Below are positions 6,538 through 9,649 of a stretch of 9,649 nt of DNA, piece by piece. Each line of letters starts with the position of its first letter. The stretch's first letter is position 1. The position numbers and the translations under genes are program-made. The notes below the pieces were generated by a model. The model was not told the DNA's origin and did not search any database. It saw only the letters and a list, made by a program, of their open reading frames with translations. This stretch comes from a gamma proteobacterium symbiont of Bathyaustriella thionipta (GTDB lineage: Bacteria; Pseudomonadota; Gammaproteobacteria; Chromatiales; Chromatiaceae): positions 1 through 9,649 of the forward strand of contig JAHXHF010000278.1 in the NCBI GenBank assembly GCA_025656895.1. The letters are read 5' to 3'.

Positions 6538-8045
6538 TGAAACGCGCTTTTATAATCAGCCTGCTGACTTTTACCGCCGGCTGCTCTGTCGGACCCGAGT
6601 ATGTAAAACCGCAAGTAGATACCCCGCAACACTGGCGGGTCGATATACAGCAGGCGGAAAACATGGCCAATGTTGAATGGTGGAAATCTTTCAATGACCC
6701 GATACTGGATGAACTGGTACAGACCGCTCTGCAGAATAACCGTGATGTACGCATAGCCGCTGCCCGGGTAGCGGAATTTGCCGCGCGTGTAGATATTGCC
6801 CGCTCCGGTTTTTATCCGCAGATCGGTTATGCCGGTACTGGCAGCCGTGATCAGTTCTCATCCAATACTGCCACCGGTGGTGGCCGACTGGACAACAATT
6901 TTCAGGCCACTCTGAATGTCGGCTGGGAACTGGATTTCTGGGGCAAACTTCAACACGCAACCGATGCCGCGCGGGCTGATTTGCTGTCCATAGAAGAAGG
7001 TCGTCGTAGCGTTATCCTGACGCTGGTTTCAGCGGTGGCCACCAGCTATGTAGAATTGCGCAATCTGGACAAACAGTTACAAATCGCCAAATCCACTCTA
7101 CAAAGACGAGCGGAAACCATCACGCTGTTTGAAGATAAATTCAAAGGCGGCGTTATATCGGATCTGGAAGTAGCGCAGGTGCGTTCCGAATATGAACAGG
7201 CGGCTGTGCGCATTCCTTCCATAGAAAAGCAGATAGCCTTGCTGGAAAATGCACTTTCAGTCCTGCTGGCCCGCAATCCCGGACCCATTCGCCGTGGCAA
7301 ACAAATAGACAGCCTGGCCCAGCCAGCCGTGCCGGCGGGCATACCTTCCAGCGTGCTGCTGCAACGCCCGGACATTCATCAGGCCGAACAAATTCTAATT
7401 TCCTCCAATGCCCAGGTGGGTGTGGCACGCGCTCTTTACTATCCCAACATTTCACTGACCGGCCTGTTTGGCTATGCCAGCAATGACTTGTCTGATTTAT
7501 TCCAGGGCTCTTCCAACATCTGGAGCTTCGGTGGCAGCTTACTCGGCCCGTTATTTGCCGGTGGCCGTATTGATGCGCAAAATCGTGCCGCTGACGCAGT
7601 TAAACAACAGGCTCTCCTGAATTACCTGCAGACGGTTCAAACGGCTTTCCGCGAAGTGGATGATGCACTTGTCTCAACCCGCAAATCGGTTGAAGAACTG
7701 GACGCATTGGGACGTCAGGTTGACGCCTTGAAAAATTATGCCCGCTACGCCCGCAGCCGCTATAACGAGGGCTATGTCAGTTACATTGAAGTGATTGACG
7801 CGGAACGCCAGCTGTTTGATTCCGAACTGGCTTACACGCAACAGCAACGTGATGCTTTGACTTCCTATATCAGTATTTATAAAGCCATGGGCGGCGGCTG
7901 GGTAACCCAGGCCGAGGCCAGTGCCAACCTGATTGACTATCCTGCTCCTGATAATGATGAAGAAAAACCTTTCTACCAGCCTTTACTGGATTTTCCTCCA
8001 CGTACTTTATCCAGCGGCGAGCAGGCTGCCGCGCAGCAAAAGTAA
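6534..8045 (+). CDS. RND outer-membrane channel lipoprotein, OprM/NodT family
   Basis: The 503-residue product is the TolC-like outer-membrane exit duct of the efflux system. A short signal peptide ends in a lipobox TAG-C with C17, followed by SVGPEYVKP, a hallmark of the NodT/OprM family. Two repeated outer-membrane efflux domains follow, at about residues 60-240 and 265-450. The first includes GWELDFWGKL and the second includes LLQRPDIHQAEQ, ARALYYPNISLTG and YNEGYVSYIEVIDAERQLF. The usual family ending GGGW is at 453-456, and an extra Pro- and acid-rich tail of 47 residues follows. ATG 6534 overlaps the pump stop codon as ATGA. A second ATG immediately follows at 6537, so the exact first codon is uncertain by one residue. 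The nearest purine-rich stretch, AAGGAA at 6516-6521, is 12 bases upstream, so coupling to pump translation is likely. Confidence 0.95.
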   Translation: MMKRAFIISLLTFTAGCSVGPEYVKPQVDTPQHWRVDIQQAENMANVEWWKSFNDPILDELVQTALQNNRDVRIAAARVAEFAARVDIARSGFYPQIGYAGTGSRDQFSSNTATGGGRLDNNFQATLNVGWELDFWGKLQHATDAARADLLSIEEGRRSVILTLVSAVATSYVELRNLDKQLQIAKSTLQRRAETITLFEDKFKGGVISDLEVAQVRSEYEQAAVRIPSIEKQIALLENALSVLLARNPGPIRRGKQIDSLAQPAVPAGIPSSVLLQRPDIHQAEQILISSNAQVGVARALYYPNISLTGLFGYASNDLSDLFQGSSNIWSFGGSLLGPLFAGGRIDAQNRAADAVKQQALLNYLQTVQTAFREVDDALVSTRKSVEELDALGRQVDALKNYARYARSRYNEGYVSYIEVIDAERQLFDSELAYTQQQRDALTSYISIYKAMGGGWVTQAEASANLIDYPAPDNDEEKPFYQPLLDFPPRTLSSGEQAAAQQK

Positions 8046-8066
8046 TACGGCCGCGGCAACAACCTG

Positions 8067-8091
8067 TTGGGTCAAGACGGGCTTGACCCAA
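8067..8091. terminator. Hairpin between convergent genes, probable terminator
   Basis: A perfect 10-bp inverted repeat has arms TTGGGTCAAG at 8067-8076 and CTTGACCCAA at 8082-8091, with a 5-nt loop. It fills most of the 61-bp gap between the outer-membrane channel gene (+) and the sulfur-globule-like gene (-). There is no long T tract on either strand, so termination efficiency is uncertain. Its position between 3' ends supports a bidirectional terminator. Confidence 0.6.
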
Positions 8092-8106
8092 ATTCAACAG
8101 TAGCGG

Positions 8107-8472
8107 TTATTTAGCCGTTGCGGGTGGCGCAGCCGGTGCAACAGGCTGAACCCGGTAGGCTGGAGGAGCCGCATAGTACGGATAGGGATAGTCGTATCCA
8201 CCATAGTTGTACTGCGGATAACCATAATAAGGCTGGTAATAATTGTAATAGCGATTCCAGCCATGACCATTTCCCCAGCCGGAGCCTGAGAAACCAAAGC
8301 CGAAGGAGAAGTCCATATCTCCCCAACCATCACCATCCCAACCGTTATTCCAGCCGTCATTCCAACCATTACCCCAGCCGGGACCACCCCACCAGGCCTG
8401 CGCACCACTGGCCGTTAATGCCAGAGCAGCCGCAAGCAGGCTTACTGTCGTCATTTTGCGTAGAGTTTTCAT
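8107..8472 (-). CDS. Exported Gly/Trp/Tyr-rich protein resembling sulfur globule proteins
   Basis: The 121-residue product has a clear Sec signal peptide: basic residues near the start, a hydrophobic core and a GAQA cleavage site after residue 26. The mature part begins WWGGPGWG. It continues with GW(N/D/G)x tetrapeptide repeats through about residue 52, then a FSFGFGF patch at 55-61. A Tyr/Pro-rich block follows at 75-106 with 15 tyrosines, ending in a Pro/Ala tail. This composition and order match the sulfur globule envelope proteins (SgpA/SgpB type) of Allochromatium and other sulfur oxidisers, which coat periplasmic sulfur deposits. The start has an excellent AGGAGG six bases upstream. 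It is transcribed toward the efflux operon and divergently from the Hsp20 gene. An FNR-type site upstream suggests oxygen control. It could instead be an unrelated low-complexity periplasmic protein, because such composition converges easily. Confidence 0.65.
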   Translation of the reverse strand: MKTLRKMTTVSLLAAALALTASGAQAWWGGPGWGNGWNDGWNNGWDGDGWGDMDFSFGFGFSGSGWGNGHGWNRYYNYYQPYYGYPQYNYGGYDYPYPYYAAPPAYRVQPVAPAAPPATAK

Positions 8473-8478
8473 AGCAAA

Positions 8479-8484
8479 CCTCCT
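8479..8484 (-). promoter_or_regulatory. Perfect ribosome binding site of the sulfur-globule-like gene
   Basis: On the minus strand this reads AGGAGG, six bases before the ATG at 8472. Its strength fits a highly produced structural protein and supports this start over the overlapping frames in the same low-complexity DNA. Confidence 0.75.
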
Positions 8485-8521
8485 GACTAAAAAGGATTAA
8501 CAAGTCTCTCCACAGCTTCAA

Positions 8522-8527
8522 ATTACT
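8522..8527 (-). promoter_or_regulatory. Candidate -10 element of the sulfur-globule-like gene
   Basis: Minus-strand AGTAAT matches TATAAT at four of six positions. A start near 8515 would place the FNR-like box about 40 bases upstream, the spacing used by class II FNR-activated promoters, which often have weak -35 elements. This assignment depends on that spacing. Confidence 0.4.
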
Positions 8528-8547
8528 CCTGAAAACACCTTCTCATA

Positions 8548-8561
8548 TTGACCTTAATCAA
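8548..8561. promoter_or_regulatory. FNR/Anr-type binding site
   Basis: TTGACCTTAATCAA matches the FNR consensus TTGAT-N4-ATCAA at nine of ten defined positions. Its centre at 8554.5 is about 40 bases upstream of the predicted start of the minus-strand gene and about 105 bases upstream of the predicted Hsp20 start. It is therefore best placed to activate the sulfur-globule-like gene under low oxygen. A CRP-family relative of FNR could also use this site. Confidence 0.55.
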
Positions 8562-8623
8562 TTGCATTTAAGATATATTGGAATATTAGCAAATTATTAT
8601 TTGTATCGGACGACCTATCCTGA

Positions 8624-8652
8624 CTTGATTTTTTTCCGGCTTGTCGCCATAT
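8624..8652 (+). promoter_or_regulatory. Sigma-32 (heat-shock) promoter of the Hsp20 gene
   Basis: CTTGAT at 8624-8629 and CGCCATAT at 8645-8652, 15 bases apart, closely match the RpoH consensus CTTGAA and CCCCATNT. Transcription would start near 8659, leaving a leader of about 24 nt that is too short for a ROSE-type RNA thermometer. The downstream gene encodes a heat-shock protein, which supports the assignment. Confidence 0.7.
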
Positions 8653-8670
8653 CTTCAACACACAAACAAT

Positions 8671-8675
8671 AGGAG
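8671..8675 (+). promoter_or_regulatory. Ribosome binding site deciding the Hsp20 start
   Basis: AGGAG lies seven bases before ATG 8683. The longer in-frame option, TTG 8641, lies inside the predicted promoter and has no ribosome binding site, so it is rejected. Confidence 0.75.
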
Positions 8676-8682
8676 AGCCAAC

Positions 8683-9108
8683 ATGAGTCTGAGAGTCTAT
8701 GAACCCTGGAAACTGCTGGATCAATGGCAACGTGATATGCAACATGCTGTTGCCCGGCAAACCGATGAAGATAACATCAGCGACTGGACGCCTGCAGTTG
8801 ATATCCGTGAAGAAGATGAGCGATACCTGATACATGCTGATCTGCCCGGTATTAATGCCAAAGATATTGATGTCAGTATGGAAGATAATGTACTGACCAT
8901 CAGTGGCAAACGGCATTCTGAATATGAAGAAAAGAAGGATCAATACCATCGTGTTGAACGGCTATCTGGCATATTTCAGCGACGCTTTACCTTACCCAAG
9001 GATGCGGACAGCAGCAAAATAGCGGCTACCAGCAAAGACGGTGTACTGGAACTCAGTATTCCCAAAACCGAAGGCAGCATCAGCCGCAAGATTGAAGTGC
9101 AGGGCTAA
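8683..9108 (+). CDS. hsp20: Small heat-shock protein, Hsp20/alpha-crystallin family
   Basis: The 141-residue product is a cytoplasmic ATP-independent holdase that keeps unfolding proteins soluble as large oligomers. After a variable N-terminal arm (1-34), the alpha-crystallin domain starts at WTPAVDIREE (35-44). It continues through HADLPGI (51-57), VLTISGKR (70-77) and GIFQRRFTLP (96-105), and ends with the family signature DGVLELSIPK (119-128). The C-terminal IEV at 137-139 is the I-x-I/V anchor used in oligomer assembly. Length is typical of the bacterial class. It stands alone: a sigma-32 promoter lies upstream, an intrinsic terminator 10 bases downstream, and a divergent gene on the other side. 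It is closer to the general bacterial Hsp20 class than to the IbpA/IbpB pair, judged by eye from the GIFQRRFTLP segment. Confidence 0.95.
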   Translation: MSLRVYEPWKLLDQWQRDMQHAVARQTDEDNISDWTPAVDIREEDERYLIHADLPGINAKDIDVSMEDNVLTISGKRHSEYEEKKDQYHRVERLSGIFQRRFTLPKDADSSKIAATSKDGVLELSIPKTEGSISRKIEVQG

Positions 9109-9118
9109 AGCCTTTCTC

Positions 9119-9150
9119 ATGGCCGGGGATTTATACCCCCGGCCATTTTT
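9119..9150 (+). terminator. Rho-independent terminator after Hsp20
   Basis: A perfect 10-bp GC-rich stem (ATGGCCGGGG at 9119-9128 with CCCCGGCCAT at 9137-9146) encloses an 8-nt loop. It is followed by a run of T at 9146-9150. It begins 10 bases after the Hsp20 stop codon and insulates the next gene. Confidence 0.9.
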
Positions 9151-9198
9151 CCATCTCCCTTAGACTGAGCCCTCAACCCCGGAATTATTGTTTCTCTA

Positions 9199-9231
9199 TT
9201 GAATAGTGAAAATGTTTTTTTCGTATATACT
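9199..9231 (+). promoter_or_regulatory. Weak candidate promoter for the PilJ-domain gene
   Basis: TTGAAT at 9199-9204 and the overlapping TATATA/TATACT at 9224-9231 resemble sigma-70 elements, but the spacer is 19-21 bp, longer than optimal. It is the only promoter-like pair between the Hsp20 terminator and ATG 9284. Confidence 0.3.
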
Positions 9232-9283
9232 TAAAAGTGAAGCTTCTAATCCCAGCACAACAACCAAACCGAGTGGTATCAGT

Positions 9284-9607
9284 ATGCCTGTTAAAAACAT
9301 CCCCAGCTATTTAATCCTGGTCTTGCTGCTAATGGCCGGCTCTGTAAACAGCACCTTTGCTACTTCCGGGCTGAGCATGGGAGAGGCGCTGGATATGGCA
9401 GGCCGACAACGCATGTTGACCCAACGCATGATCAAGTCCTACGCTTTGCTCGGCCAGCATCTGAATGCCGGCGCAAGAACCGAGCTGATTGATTCCATCG
9501 CCCTGTTTGATGATGAATTACAGCAAATAAGATCGATTGCAAAGAGTCCTGCCGAACAGACTCAACGACTATGCACTAAAGTGCATAGGTTGCTGGGATT
9601 GGACTGA
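9284..9607 (+). CDS. Short exported PilJ-type (type IV pili MCP N-terminal) sensor domain, probably truncated
   Basis: The 107-residue product has a signal peptide ending in STFA after residue 26, then a helix carrying ALDMAGRQRMLTQRM (residues 35-49). This is the hallmark of the PilJ N-terminal domain (PF13675) and related four-helix periplasmic sensors, including NarX-like ones. A second amphipathic stretch follows (ELIDSIALFDDELQQI). The family domain normally runs about 110 residues after the signal peptide, but here only 81 remain. The last residues (from about RLCTKVHRLLGLD) coincide with a strong inverted repeat, suggesting truncation by insertion, rearrangement or frameshift. ATG 9284 is chosen over GTG 9206 because it gives a compact signal peptide and has GAGTGG seven bases upstream. 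Stand-alone proteins of this type are of unknown function; a role in periplasmic ligand sensing is inference. Confidence 0.7.
   Translation: MPVKNIPSYLILVLLLMAGSVNSTFATSGLSMGEALDMAGRQRMLTQRMIKSYALLGQHLNAGARTELIDSIALFDDELQQIRSIAKSPAEQTQRLCTKVHRLLGLD
9563..9592. repeat. Long imperfect hairpin inside the 3' end of the PilJ-domain gene
   Basis: CTATGCACT at 9569-9577 and AGTGCATAG at 9580-9588 are perfect 9-bp inverted arms separated by AA. The pairing resumes outside as CAAC (9563-9566) with GTTG (9589-9592), leaving a 2-nt bulge on one side. It is not followed by a T tract. It falls where the protein stops resembling its family. It could be the subterminal hairpin of a mobile element, or a structural RNA or DNA site. 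Confidence 0.55.
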
Positions 9608-9613
9608 AAGTCC
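9601..9613. repeat. Second small hairpin over the stop codon
   Basis: GGACT at 9601-9605 and AGTCC at 9609-9613 pair around a 3-nt loop. The loop and its left neighbour contain the TGA stop of the PilJ-domain gene. Two hairpins in about 50 bases is unusual for coding DNA. Confidence 0.4.
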
Positions 9614-9649
9614 CATGTCATTCAAGGATCATATTACTATTATCTTTAT
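9608..9649. other. Unidentified right-edge sequence
   Basis: An ATG at 9615 opens a frame reading MSFKDHITIIF to the end of the window, without a good ribosome binding site. Too little is present to decide whether it is a gene start, part of a mobile element or the displaced remainder of the PilJ-domain gene. Confidence 0.3.

Noticed and set aside
8270..8400. Short tandem repeats that could suggest a CRISPR or satellite
   Set aside because: The repeats are irregular, about 12 bp long, and are explained by GWxx codon repeats in a protein. There are no unique spacers.
8094..8474. Overlapping frames on both strands of the sulfur-globule-like gene
   Set aside because: The repetitive low-stop sequence opens several frames. 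Only the 8107-8472 minus frame has a signal peptide, a perfect ribosome binding site and a sensible composition.
8641..8682. TTG extension of the Hsp20 protein
   Set aside because: It lies within the sigma-32 -10 region, and AGGAG is correctly spaced only for ATG 8683.
9206..9283. GTG extension of the PilJ-domain protein
   Set aside because: It adds 26 residues ahead of a complete signal peptide, overlaps promoter-like DNA, and lacks a ribosome binding site. ATG 9284 has one.
9573..9584. NtrC-like site (GCAC-N4-GTGC)
   Set aside because: NtrC sites have a 7-bp spacing between these half-sites. Here it is 4, and the sequence lies inside a coding region.
9560..9600. Integron attC site
   Set aside because: ACTCAAC fits the RYYYAAC box, but the partner GTTGCTG does not fit GTTRRRY. 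The structure is also shorter than typical attC sites and no integrase is present.

Overview
The window looks like chromosomal DNA from a Gram-negative, probably gammaproteobacterial, sulfur-oxidising bacterium. It encodes a complete tripartite RND efflux pump with an outer-membrane lipoprotein. It also encodes a secreted Gly/Trp/Tyr-rich protein that resembles the sulfur globule proteins of purple and colourless sulfur bacteria. Base composition is moderate and even across the genes, and ribosome binding sites are strong and canonical. No rRNA, tRNA, CRISPR array, phage module or complete insertion sequence is visible. Both outermost genes appear broken near the window edges.

Layout, left to right. 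(1) Positions 88-2001 (+) encode an unusual membrane protein: a DAACS (glutamate/dicarboxylate symporter-like) domain, an extra transmembrane helix, and a C-terminal SBP_bac_3 solute-binding domain. Its N-terminus is missing its first helices. (2) Positions 2002-2202 are a leader region with a good sigma-70-like promoter and several palindromes or hairpins. (3) Positions 2203-8045 (+) are a tight three-gene operon: periplasmic adaptor lipoprotein (TTG start), HAE1-type RND pump (9-nt gap), and OprM/NodT-type outer-membrane channel (ATGA overlap). No regulator gene is adjacent. A 10-bp-stem hairpin lies between this operon and the convergent next gene. (4) Positions 8107-8472 (-) encode the sulfur-globule-like protein. 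(5) A 210-bp divergent intergenic region carries an FNR/Anr-type box placed suitably for the minus-strand gene and a sigma-32-type heat-shock promoter for the plus-strand gene. (6) Positions 8683-9108 (+) encode a small heat-shock protein (Hsp20), followed by a strong intrinsic terminator. (7) Positions 9284-9607 (+) encode a short exported PilJ-type sensor domain that stops early next to two hairpins. The last 42 bases are unidentified.

How the genes work together: the three efflux genes form one machine spanning the envelope. The sulfur-globule-like gene and the Hsp20 gene share an intergenic region but appear to respond to different signals, low oxygen and heat or protein stress respectively. 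No defence or otherwise obviously novel multi-gene system is present. The most unusual protein is the transporter/binding-protein fusion, whose symporter half lacks the residues that normally bind substrate and sodium.
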